The notes under the pieces were generated by a model. It was given only the letters and a program-made list of their open reading frames with translations. It made no database searches and was not told the DNA's origin. A stretch of 64,000 bases of DNA from Acidimicrobiaceae bacterium. GTDB lineage: Bacteria > Actinomycetota > Acidimicrobiia > Acidimicrobiales > RAAP-2. A program made the position numbers and the translations under genes. The DNA lies in the NCBI GenBank assembly GCA_003153575.1, contig PLZW01000001.1, positions 284,548 to 348,547 of the forward strand, read 5' to 3'. The first letter of the stretch is position 1. Every line of letters begins with the position of its first letter. Below are positions 52,258-60,419 of this stretch, piece after piece.

Positions 52258-53748
52258 CTACGACTCGCTGTAGGCGGCGATCGAGACGACCCGGTCCCGA
52301 CCGGTGGTCTTGGCCCGGTAGAGGGCGCGGTCGGCCCGCTCGATGAACGAGATCGGATCCTCGATCCCGTCCCAGCTCGTCAGCCCGGCCGACAGGGTGA
52401 CCCCCAGCTCGGTGGTCGAGTCCCGCCCGCCGTTGCGTAGGTGGTCCAACAGATGGTGGCCGCCGACAAGGTCGGTGTCCGGTAGGACCAGGCAGAACTC
52501 CTCGCCGCCGTAGCGCGACACCAGGTCCTGGTCGCGGGTGTTCGAGATCATCATGGCGGCCACCGACCGGAGCACGGTATCGCCGACGACGTGTCCGTAG
52601 CGGTCGTTGAACTCCTTGAAGTGGTCGAGGTCGATCATGGCGAGGCTCAGCGGGGACTCCGCCCGCAGGGCGTGGGCCATCTCCATCTCGATCCGCTCCA
52701 TGAGGCTCCGTCGATTGGCGAGACCGGTGAGCGTGTCGGTCCGGCTCTCGGTGTGCAGGCCGTTCGCGAAGTTGGCCCGGCTGGTGACCCGGAGGAAGGC
52801 GGCGGCCAGGAGCCCGGCCGCCTCGGCGGCGTTGGCGTCGGTGCCACCGTCGGGCGCGGCGCGCTCGATGACCATGACGAGCTCGCCGTCGGGGGCGTAG
52901 CCGACCGGGAGCACGCAGAAGTGCGGCTCGAGCACGACGGTGTTCTGGGCGAGCGCCGTCGACACCGCAGGCAGGCGGGCCAGGTCGCTGCAGTCGGTGG
53001 AGAGGTCCGGCCAGGACGCGACCAGGACGAAGCGTTCCACGGAGCCGGTGCGGTGGAACACGGCCACCCGTTCGGCGGGCAGGATGCAGGGCACGTAGGG
53101 CAGGCCGCGGGCGAAGATCTCGGCGAACGTGTCCGCCGTGGATCGCGCCGCATCGAGGCCGACGGTGTCGAAGCAGTCGTTGAGCGAGTCGAGGGCGAGG
53201 CTGAAGTTGATCTGCCCCGTCAGCGACCCGACCGTGCGGGCGCAGATGAAGTTGATCACGGCGATCGTCGAGGCGTAGATGATCAACGACACGAGGAACT
53301 CGCCACCGCGCAGACCTTGGACCCACCCGATCAGCGCGATGAGGGCGAGGGCGTAGCCGTCGATCACCAGCTGCATCCGTCGGTCGCCGACGATGGCCAC
53401 GAAGATGACACCGACCAGCATGGCCGGTGTGTAGAGGGCCGCCGGGGTGTCGGTCGAGAGCTCGATGCAGGCCAGGCCGGCGAGGGCGAGGCAGGCGATG
53501 ATGAACCACGAGTTGGCCTGGGACTGCACACTCGCCCTGCCGCGGGTGACGGCCGAGAAGACGACCTGGAAGCAGATGGAGACCACGATGCAGACGACTG
53601 CACCCGCCAGGTACCCCCACCGGACCTGTCGATGGTCGAGGAACGTCATGGCCAACAGAATCGGGACCATGATCGACTCGGCGATGATGCCACAGGTGAC
53701 ACCGTCGCGAAGCTGTCGGGACGTGGGACGCACAAGATCGAATCTCAC
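52258..53748 (-). CDS. Membrane-anchored diguanylate cyclase (GGDEF)
   Basis: 496 residues. Residues 20-180 form about six hydrophobic segments, followed by a GAF-like linker and a GGDEF domain. The active site is SRYGGEEFCLVLPD (GGEEF, near residue 413), with a preserved inhibitory RxxD site (RDQD) five residues before it, and DLDHFKEFNDRYGHVVGD for metal and nucleotide. It should make cyclic-di-GMP under feedback control. GTG start. Confidence 0.92.
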   Translation of the reverse strand: MRFDLVRPTSRQLRDGVTCGIIAESIMVPILLAMTFLDHRQVRWGYLAGAVVCIVVSICFQVVFSAVTRGRASVQSQANSWFIIACLALAGLACIELSTDTPAALYTPAMLVGVIFVAIVGDRRMQLVIDGYALALIALIGWVQGLRGGEFLVSLIIYASTIAVINFICARTVGSLTGQINFSLALDSLNDCFDTVGLDAARSTADTFAEIFARGLPYVPCILPAERVAVFHRTGSVERFVLVASWPDLSTDCSDLARLPAVSTALAQNTVVLEPHFCVLPVGYAPDGELVMVIERAAPDGGTDANAAEAAGLLAAAFLRVTSRANFANGLHTESRTDTLTGLANRRSLMERIEMEMAHALRAESPLSLAMIDLDHFKEFNDRYGHVVGDTVLRSVAAMMISNTRDQDLVSRYGGEEFCLVLPDTDLVGGHHLLDHLRNGGRDSTTELGVTLSAGLTSWDGIEDPISFIERADRALYRAKTTGRDRVVSIAAYSES

Positions 53749-53883
53749 TGTTGACGTATCGGCTCACATGCCCGCCACCTTGACCACCTTCGGCCCTGCC
53801 GCAGGCAGGCGGGCGGTGAACACCCGGTAGTGCGACGAAGCCACTCGGGGTTGCAGCGATCAGACGGGGTCAAGCGCACCTGG

Positions 53884-53954
53884 AGCGGCTGAAGGGGATC
53901 GAACCCTCGTCATCAGTTTGGAAAACTGAGGCTCTACCATTGAGCTACAGCCGC
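53884..53954 (-). tRNA. tRNA-Gly (anticodon TCC)
   Basis: On the minus strand the sequence folds into a full cloverleaf: acceptor GCGGCTG/CAGCCGC, D-arm GCTC/GAGC, anticodon stem TCAGT/ACTGA around loop TTTCCAA (anticodon TCC, reading GGA), and a T-arm with TTCGATC. A genomic CCA follows at 53881-53883. The discriminator base is T. Length is 71 bases without CCA. Confidence 0.96.
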
Positions 53955-54029
53955 GTGACTCTGGGCGTGGACTCTAGCAGCGGTGCGTTGACCAGGGAGT
54001 TTGCCACGAGTCGCCCGACCTCCGGTGGG

Positions 54030-54698
54030 TCAGCGCTGGTCGGGCGACCAGAGGGGCGCATCGACGGTGAATCCCACCGGCGTGCCCCACCGATTGCGGT
54101 ACGACACCTCGTGGACGGGTTGGCGGGCAGCCACCCCCCACCGGCCGGTGGGGTAGCCGAAGCTCACGCAGCAGGCCATGATCCACTGCTCGTCGGCGGG
54201 CACACCGAGGATCTCGAAGGTCTCGTCCGGGTGCCAGAAGCCCAGGACGGCGGTCAGCGAGCTGCCGACCCCGTGGGCCCGGGCGGCGAGCTGGGCGCTC
54301 CACACCGCCGGGTAGATCGAGCCGCCGGTCGCATCGCCCTGGATGAAGGCGAACAGGAAGAGCGGCACCTCGGCGAAGTGGTCGGCCAGCCATTGGGCCG
54401 AGCGCTGGACCTTGAGCATCTGCACACTCTCGGGGTCGGCGGGGTCGGCCTGGGCGGCGGCCAACCGCTCGGCGTACACGGTCTCCCACAGCTCGCCGAT
54501 GGCGTGCTGGTAGAGCGGGGCGATCCGGCCGATCACCGCCTTGTCGTCGACCAGCAGGAACTTCCAGTTCTGGGTGTTGCCCCCGGACGGGGCGCGGATG
54601 GCGGCGTCGAGGATCTTGGCCTGGACGTCCATGGGGACGGGGTCGGGCTTGACCCGGCGCATGGCCCGCGTCGTGTACAGCGCCTCGTCGATGTCCAC
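54030..54698 (-). CDS. Nitroreductase family protein
   Basis: 222 residues. The FMN-fold motifs are YTTRAMRRVKPDPVP, AAIRAPSGGNTQNWKFLLV and VGSSLTAVLGFWHPDE. Members use NAD(P)H to reduce nitro groups, quinones or flavins; no specific substrate is evident. The GTG at 54698 is chosen because GGGAGGAC lies just upstream; a longer frame upstream is Arg-rich and uncharacteristic. Confidence 0.9.
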   Translation of the reverse strand: MDIDEALYTTRAMRRVKPDPVPMDVQAKILDAAIRAPSGGNTQNWKFLLVDDKAVIGRIAPLYQHAIGELWETVYAERLAAAQADPADPESVQMLKVQRSAQWLADHFAEVPLFLFAFIQGDATGGSIYPAVWSAQLAARAHGVGSSLTAVLGFWHPDETFEILGVPADEQWIMACCVSFGYPTGRWGVAARQPVHEVSYRNRWGTPVGFTVDAPLWSPDQR

Positions 54699-54826
54699 AT
54701 CGTCCTCCCGAGCCCCGGCCGCGACCCGACGGCGACGGCGTGGACTCACCGTACCGTCACCCCGACCGGTCCGTCGCACCGCCCGGGTGGAGGGCGCGAC
54801 GTCGGTCCGGTGCTAAGAACCGGACC

Positions 54827-56092
54827 ATGGTCACGCCCTCCACCGTGCCCGCCGACGTGGTCGAGCTGGAGGTGGGAGCCATCGCCGCCGGGGGAGGTTG
54901 CGTGGCCCGGGCTCCGGACGGCCGGGTGGTCTTCGTGCGTCACTGCCTGCCCGGCGAACGGGTCCGGGCCCTCATCACGTCGGAGGCGACCTCCTATTTG
55001 CGCGCCGACGCCATCGAGGTGCTGGAGGCCTCGCCCGACCGGGTGGAACCCGGCTGTTCCCATGCCGGTCCGGGTCGGTGCGGGGGCTGCGACTTCCAGC
55101 ACGTCGCCCTGCCGGCCCAACGCCGGTTGAAGGAAGACCTGGTGGCCGAGCAACTGTCCCGCCTGGCCGGCCTCGATCTGCGCGTGGCGGTCGAGGAGGT
55201 GCCCGGTGCCCCGGACGGGCTCGGATGGCGCACCCGGGTGACCTTCGCCGTCGACCACCATGGGCGGATCGGGCTCCGGCGCCACCGCAGCCATGACATC
55301 GAGCCGATCGAGCATTGCCCGATCGCCACTGACCGGGTGAACGACGCCTCGCTCGGCGCGCACCTCTGGCGCGGGGCCCGCCAACTCGAGGTCGTGGCCT
55401 CGCCCGACGGGGGGAAGCCGGTGGTGCTGGTGGAGACGGGCAAGGACCGGCTCGACGGGCTGCCCGGCCTCGACGTCGGCATTGTCTGGAAGGGCCGGAC
55501 CCTGCGGGCCCCGGACCACGTGCAGTTCGAGGTGGACACCGTCCGCTTCGGCGTCGGTGCCGGCGTGTTCTGGCAGGTGCACCCGTCGGCCGCCCCTGTT
55601 CTCACCGCAGCGGTTCTCAGCGGCCTGGAGGCGAGGACGGGTGACCGGGTCGCCGACCTGTATGCCGGTGCCGGACTGTTCACCGTGGCCCTGGCCCGAG
55701 TGGTCGGACCGACCGGAACGGTGGTGGCCGTCGAACGGAGCGGACCGGCGGTCGCCGATCTGCGCCGCAATGCCACCGGCCTCGGGCAGGTGGAGATCGT
55801 GCGGGCCGACGTCACCCCTGCCGTCGTGGGCCGGCGGCTCGGCCGTCCCGACCTGATCGTGCTCGACCCGGCCCGAGCGGGCGCGGGTCGCGACGTGATG
55901 GCGGCCCTGGTCGGGCTCGACCCGCCACCCCGTCGGATCGCCTACGTGTCGTGCGAGCCGGCACCGTTCGCCCGCGACCTGGCGGTGGCCCTCGGGGCCG
56001 GCTGGACGCTGGGGTCGCTCCGGGCCTTCGACCTGTTCCCCATGACCGAGCACGTCGAACTCGTCGGCATCCTCGAGCCTCCGAGCGCCTGA
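54827..56092 (+). CDS. TrmA/RlmD-type RNA (uracil-5-)methyltransferase
   Basis: 421 residues. An N-terminal TRAM-like domain (VVELEVGAIAAGGGCVAR) is followed by an Fe-S Cys pattern (CSHAGPGRCGGCDFQH), the SAM-binding motif VADLYAGAGLFTVAL, and the catalytic Cys in IAYVSCEPAPFARDL; FWQVHPSA is the FxQ motif. It methylates C5 of uracil in rRNA or tRNA. Which RNA cannot be told. ATG at 54827. Confidence 0.93.
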   Translation: MVTPSTVPADVVELEVGAIAAGGGCVARAPDGRVVFVRHCLPGERVRALITSEATSYLRADAIEVLEASPDRVEPGCSHAGPGRCGGCDFQHVALPAQRRLKEDLVAEQLSRLAGLDLRVAVEEVPGAPDGLGWRTRVTFAVDHHGRIGLRRHRSHDIEPIEHCPIATDRVNDASLGAHLWRGARQLEVVASPDGGKPVVLVETGKDRLDGLPGLDVGIVWKGRTLRAPDHVQFEVDTVRFGVGAGVFWQVHPSAAPVLTAAVLSGLEARTGDRVADLYAGAGLFTVALARVVGPTGTVVAVERSGPAVADLRRNATGLGQVEIVRADVTPAVVGRRLGRPDLIVLDPARAGAGRDVMAALVGLDPPPRRIAYVSCEPAPFARDLAVALGAGWTLGSLRAFDLFPMTEHVELVGILEPPSA

Positions 56093-56157
56093 ACCGCCTG
56101 GCGACGGCGCGATCCGGGCGACGGAGGCCGGCGCGGGCGCGCTGCTACCCTCGGTCC

Positions 56158-56706
56158 GTGCGTGGCAGACCCCTGGCCCTCCTGCTCGCGGTGGGCCTGG
56201 CGGCCACCGCCTGCTCGGGCGGCACCCCGGCGGCCGCGCCCACCACCACGCGGCCCCCCAAGCCGGCCGGGGCGCTGCCGTCGCCCATCTCGGTGCAGGT
56301 GTGCTCGCACGAGGCCCAACGCGAGATGGCCGCGGCCCTCGGTGAGACGGCCCGGGTGACGACGCCCACGTGGCTCGACCACCACTACGCCTGCACCTAC
56401 GGGTACCCGACGGCGGCACCATCGGGATCCTTCGAGGTGTCGGTGCAGGAGCTGTCGAGCTGGCCGGAGACCTACGCCTACTACGACGGCCTGGCCGCCC
56501 GCCTGGGCAAGGCGCGGGACCTCGAGGCCCTGGGTCAGGCGGCCTTCCAGACCACGGACGGCTCGGTCGTGGTCCGCAAGGACTGGAAGGTGCTTCTGGT
56601 GGACAACACCGGCCTGCCCCCCCAGTTCGGAGTTCCGGCCACCAGTGCGACGGCCGTGGCCGTCACCGTGGCCGACGTCATCCTCGGGTGCTGGGCCGGC
56701 GACTGA
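56158..56706 (+). CDS. Putative lipoprotein
   Basis: 182 residues. A lipobox is present: ALLLAVGLAATAC with Cys19, followed by a Pro/Thr-rich linker and a soluble domain with VQVCSHEAQREMAAAL, YACTYGYPTA and a final AVTVADVILGCW. The three further Cys may pair. No family recognised. It is convergent with the copper protein gene. Confidence 0.8.
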   Translation: MRGRPLALLLAVGLAATACSGGTPAAAPTTTRPPKPAGALPSPISVQVCSHEAQREMAAALGETARVTTPTWLDHHYACTYGYPTAAPSGSFEVSVQELSSWPETYAYYDGLAARLGKARDLEALGQAAFQTTDGSVVVRKDWKVLLVDNTGLPPQFGVPATSATAVAVTVADVILGCWAGD

Positions 56707-56731
56707 GCGCCGACGCCCTGCGACGCGCGGC

Positions 56732-57850
56732 TCAGGGCTTGTAGACGCCCTTGACGGTCTGGATCAGGCCCAGGCACATCTCGTCGGACGAGCCGTCGCC
56801 CCACACCACGTAGCGGGCGGGGAGTTTGCGCAGCTGGGGCAGCTCCTGGCGCAAGGTCGGGTCGTACGTGCAGCTGACCTCGACGGTGTCGCCCGGATGG
56901 GTCATGACAGGGTGGGCCAGCGTGTACGACCTCTGGTAATCGAAGTTGTAGTTCTTGACGTTCAACAGCACCTTGGCGTCGGGCGTGCCCGGATTGAGGG
57001 TGATCCGAAGCGACCTCCCTGTGAGGTGCATGTGGGCGCCGAGCCGGACGATGGTCTCGCCCCCGCTGATCGGCCACGTGCACGAGGTGGTGTCACCGGC
57101 CGGCGGGCTGACCGGATTCCGATCGCAGGCCTGCTCGATGATGTTGTCGAACGTGACGGCCCACGGCCCGAACCGCTGGCCCAGGTCGGCCATCGATGCG
57201 GCGCGGTTGCACAGTGGACCGGTCACCGTGGCGGGGCAGGGCACGTCCGGGGGAGCCGGGCGGAGGTCGAGCTGGAGGGCCTGCAGGCGGGTCGACGAGG
57301 GCACCGTGGTCAGGTTCAGGCTGGCCCGCACCGGCTTGTCGCCCCGCAGGAGGTTGTAGTGGATCTGCTCGACCACCAGACTGCCGGTGGGCAGCCACAC
57401 GCCGGTCCCGGCCGGCTCGATGTCGGCACCGTGGCCGGGGGCCCAGGCGGTCAGCCACGGGGTGTTGGAGATCTGCGAGATCGAAGCCGTACCCGGCAGC
57501 GCCGACTCGCCGAAGCAGGTCCAGCCCTTGCCGGCGCCGTCGTCCTTGATCGCCTGGGCGGCCAGGTTCGGCGGGATCAGGAAGAGGATGGCGTGGTGCA
57601 CCTCGACGCTGTTCGGGAAGAAGTGGGCCTGCACGATGTAGGAGTCGTGGGTGACGTGCGGGTTGACCAGCGTGCAGTGGTAGTCGTCGGTGCCGCCGGC
57701 CGGTGCGGAGGGGGTGTACGACGCGCCCTTCATGCTGATGACGGTCCGCGCGGGTGAGGAGGCGCCGGCATGGGAAGCCGCCAGGCCTACGGCCAGACCT
57801 GTGGTCACGAGGATGCCTGCCAAGACCAGGCGCGCCAGTCGGGAGTTCAT
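56732..57850 (-). CDS. Secreted PHM-like type II copper monooxygenase
   Basis: 372 residues. A signal peptide (about residues 8-30, ending SHAGA) precedes two beta-domains of the peptidylglycine/dopamine monooxygenase type. Ligands for both coppers can be placed in order: His85 and His86 (SVEVHHAILF), His164 (EQIHYN), His273 and His275 (GAHMHL) and Met358 (SSDEMC). Several Cys (59, 112, 205, 214, 242, 257, 327, 359) could form disulfides. The substrate is unknown; hydroxylation of a secreted small molecule or peptide is plausible. ATG start. Confidence 0.82.
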   Translation of the reverse strand: MNSRLARLVLAGILVTTGLAVGLAASHAGASSPARTVISMKGASYTPSAPAGGTDDYHCTLVNPHVTHDSYIVQAHFFPNSVEVHHAILFLIPPNLAAQAIKDDGAGKGWTCFGESALPGTASISQISNTPWLTAWAPGHGADIEPAGTGVWLPTGSLVVEQIHYNLLRGDKPVRASLNLTTVPSSTRLQALQLDLRPAPPDVPCPATVTGPLCNRAASMADLGQRFGPWAVTFDNIIEQACDRNPVSPPAGDTTSCTWPISGGETIVRLGAHMHLTGRSLRITLNPGTPDAKVLLNVKNYNFDYQRSYTLAHPVMTHPGDTVEVSCTYDPTLRQELPQLRKLPARYVVWGDGSSDEMCLGLIQTVKGVYKP

Positions 57851-57956
57851 GGGGAGAGGCTACCCCTACGTAACCCCTGGTGCCCGGTGCCGGCACCCCG
57901 CCCCCGCTCTCGGGGGCCGGCGGGTCGCCACGATCCTCTCCCGCTACGGTGGCGCC

Positions 57957-58778
57957 ATGGCGACCATCGTGGACAAGATCACCACTGTCGAGCTCCTGCG
58001 CAACGAATTCCGGCAGTTGGCCGACCTGGGCGCCTCCCTCGACAGTGACCAGTGGGACACCCCGACCTGCCTGCCCGGGTGGACCGTCCGGGACGTGGTC
58101 AGCCACGTCATCGGCGCCGAGGCCATGCTCCTCGGCGAGCCGGCGCCCGATGTCGATGTCTCCCATCTGACGCACATGCACAACCCGGTCGCCGAGGCCA
58201 ACGAGATCTGGGTGGAGGCCAACCGCAGCCGGACGGGTGCAGAGATGGTGGCCCGCCTGGAGGACGTGGCCGACCGGCGACTCGCCGTACTCGACGCCAT
58301 GGACCAGGCCGACTTCGACGCCCCCTCGTGGACGCCGGCGGGCAAGGACGAGACCTACGGTCGGTTCATGCGCATCCGGCACTTCGACTGCTACCTGCAC
58401 GAGCAGGACATCCGCCTGGCACTCGGACTGCCGGCCCGGGAGACCGTCGAGGACCTGAACTCCTCGCTCGACGAGGTGGCGACGGGGCTCGGCTACATCA
58501 TCGGCCGCAAGGCCGGCCTGGCGGACGGATCGCGCGTGCGCATCGACCTGACCGGTCCGGTGCGCCGGACCTTTCTCGTCCAGGTGGATGGCCGGGCGGC
58601 GGTGGTCGACGCCCTCGACGGCGAGCCCACCGTCGGCATCGAGCTGTCGGCCCTGCGCTTCCTGCGTCTGACCGGAGGCCGCCACGACGCCGGGGTGGAA
58701 CCCGAAGAGGAGATCCGCTTCTCCGGGGACCGGGAAGCGGGTAGCCGGCTGGCGGCCAACATGGCCTTCACCATCTGA
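57957..58778 (+). CDS. Mycothiol-dependent maleylpyruvate-isomerase (MDMPI/DinB-like) domain protein
   Basis: 273 residues. The N-terminal four-helix DinB-like domain has DQWDTPTCLPGWTVRDVVSHVIG, with the metal-binding His (VSHVIG), a second region FDCYLHEQDIRLALG, and a beta C-terminal domain (SRVRIDLTGPVRRTF). Members use mycothiol as cofactor for isomerase or transferase reactions, in keeping with mca in the same window. ATG at 57957. Confidence 0.85.
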   Translation: MATIVDKITTVELLRNEFRQLADLGASLDSDQWDTPTCLPGWTVRDVVSHVIGAEAMLLGEPAPDVDVSHLTHMHNPVAEANEIWVEANRSRTGAEMVARLEDVADRRLAVLDAMDQADFDAPSWTPAGKDETYGRFMRIRHFDCYLHEQDIRLALGLPARETVEDLNSSLDEVATGLGYIIGRKAGLADGSRVRIDLTGPVRRTFLVQVDGRAAVVDALDGEPTVGIELSALRFLRLTGGRHDAGVEPEEEIRFSGDREAGSRLAANMAFTI

Positions 58779-58811
58779 GCGACGCCGCCGCACCCGACCG
58801 ACATGATCCGG

Positions 58812-59291
58812 TCAGGTGTCACGCCTTGCGAAGGTCCGGAGGGCGTCGCCATCGAGGCGGTAGCCGGTCCAACCGGTCATGGGTCGGGCGCCGATGGAAC
58901 GGTAGAAGCCGAGGGCCGACTCGTTCCAGTCGAGCACCGACCAGTCGATCCTGGCGTAGCCGCAAGCCCGGGCCTGGTCGGCCAGGGCCGTCATCAGGGC
59001 TGTACCGACCCCGCGGCCCCGGGTTTCGGGCCGCACGTAGAAGTCCTCGAGGTAGATCCCGACCCGGCCGGTCCAGGTGGAGAAGTTGAGGAAGTGGATC
59101 GTCATGCCGAGCACCGTGCCGGCGTCGTCGGCCACGTTAGCGAACACCACCGGCGACTCGGCGAACAACGCGGCGGCGAGCATCTCCTCGTCCACCTCGA
59201 CCGCGTCCGGCTCACGCTCGTAGGCGGCCAGGTCGCCGATGAGCGCGACCAGGGTGGGGACGTCGTCCCGGGTGGCGGGACGGACGATCAC
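58812..59291 (-). CDS. GNAT-family N-acetyltransferase
   Basis: 159 residues. IVRPATRDDVPTLVALI at the N-terminus, the acetyl-CoA motif YVRPETRGRGVGTALM and the NESALGFYRSIGA segment give a standard GNAT, closest in layout to the spermidine/diamine acetyltransferase (SSAT) group. The GTG overlaps the previous oxidoreductase stop by four bases. Confidence 0.9.
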   Translation of the reverse strand: MIVRPATRDDVPTLVALIGDLAAYEREPDAVEVDEEMLAAALFAESPVVFANVADDAGTVLGMTIHFLNFSTWTGRVGIYLEDFYVRPETRGRGVGTALMTALADQARACGYARIDWSVLDWNESALGFYRSIGARPMTGWTGYRLDGDALRTFARRDT

Positions 59292-60256
59292 GGGACGAGC
59301 AGGACCCGGCCGAACGCCTGGCGGCTCTCGATGTAGGCGTGGGCCTCACCCGCCTCCTCGAGCGCGAACCGGCGGTCGATGACCACCTGCAGCTGCCCGG
59401 CGGCGATGTCGTCGAGGTGGGAGGCGATCATGGCGTGGGCCCGGGTCCCGAGGAACAGTTCGGCGCCGAGGAAGTAGCCGACCAGGGTCTGGTTGTTGGC
59501 CCGCATGGTCGAGATGTCGAGGGTCGAGGGCATCTCGCGACCGGCGTCGCCGAAGGTCACGCACCGGCCCCGGTAGGCCAGGCAGAGGAGGCTCCGCTGG
59601 AGGTTGGACCCTCCGACCGAGTCGACGATGACGTCGGCGCCTCGGCCGTCCGTGAGTGAACGCACCTCCTCCACGAAGTCGGAGGACACATAGTCGATCC
59701 CGTGGTCGAGGCCGAGCTCGGCCAGGCGGCCGAGCCGCTCGGCGCTCGAGGCGGTGGCGAGCACCTGCGCGCCGGCGCGCTTGGCCAACTGGATGGCGGC
59801 GACGCCGACGCCGCTGGCTCCGGCGTGGATGAGGGCGGTCTCGCCCGCCTGCAGACGGCCGAACTCGAACAGGCAGTCGTCGGCCGTGCCGAACGGCACC
59901 GGCACGCAGGCCGCCTCCTCGGTGGAGAGCCCGTCGGGGATGGGCCAGCAGAACGTACGCCCGGTGACCCGCAGCTCGGCGTGCGAGCCGTCCAGCCCGA
60001 CGGTGACCACGCGGTCACCGGTGGCGAGGTCGTCCACCCCGTCGCCGACCGCCACCACGACTCCGGCGCACTGGTAGCCGACGATGTGGGGCACCCGGGC
60101 CAGGTCGCCGCCCAACCGGCTCAAGGTGTCGCCGCCTTCGATACTGACGGCCTCCACCCGGATCAGCACGTCACCCGGGCCGCAGTCCGGGTCGGGCACC
60201 TCCTCGTACCGGAACACGTCCGGGCCACCCGTCTCGTAGTACACCGCTGCCTTCAT
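59288..60256 (-). CDS. Zinc-free quinone oxidoreductase (MDR family)
   Basis: 322 residues. MKAAVYYETGGPDVFRYEEV opens the GroES-like domain; the Rossmann half has IHAGASGVGVAAIQLAKRAGA for NAD(P)H. The zinc-binding Cys/His pattern of alcohol dehydrogenases is absent, as in NADPH:quinone reductases. The ATG at 60256 follows GGAGGAGG. It is operonic with the GNAT gene and divergent from the GGDEF-EAL gene. Confidence 0.9.
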   Translation of the reverse strand: MKAAVYYETGGPDVFRYEEVPDPDCGPGDVLIRVEAVSIEGGDTLSRLGGDLARVPHIVGYQCAGVVVAVGDGVDDLATGDRVVTVGLDGSHAELRVTGRTFCWPIPDGLSTEEAACVPVPFGTADDCLFEFGRLQAGETALIHAGASGVGVAAIQLAKRAGAQVLATASSAERLGRLAELGLDHGIDYVSSDFVEEVRSLTDGRGADVIVDSVGGSNLQRSLLCLAYRGRCVTFGDAGREMPSTLDISTMRANNQTLVGYFLGAELFLGTRAHAMIASHLDDIAAGQLQVVIDRRFALEEAGEAHAYIESRQAFGRVLLVP

Positions 60257-60419
60257 GGCCCTCCTCCGGTCGAACGACAGGCCCACCCTAGACACCATCC
60301 CCGGGACGACCGGCGGGTGGCCGAGGAGTGGCACCGGTCGGCTGCGGCCCGCCCCCGGAGCGCCTCCCGGGGTACCGGATGGTCAAGTCCGGCGCCCGGA
60401 TGGTCGATGCCTCTGGCAG

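Noticed and set aside
53795-53809. Terminator after tRNA-Gly (CCTGCC-GCA-GGCAGG)
   Set aside because: The stem is only six base pairs, about 70 bases beyond the tRNA end and without a T-run; not strong enough to list.
57900-57917. Terminator hairpin (7-bp stem, CTCT loop)
   Set aside because: It lies between two divergent gene starts and has no T-run, so termination there makes little sense; it may be chance in GC-rich DNA.
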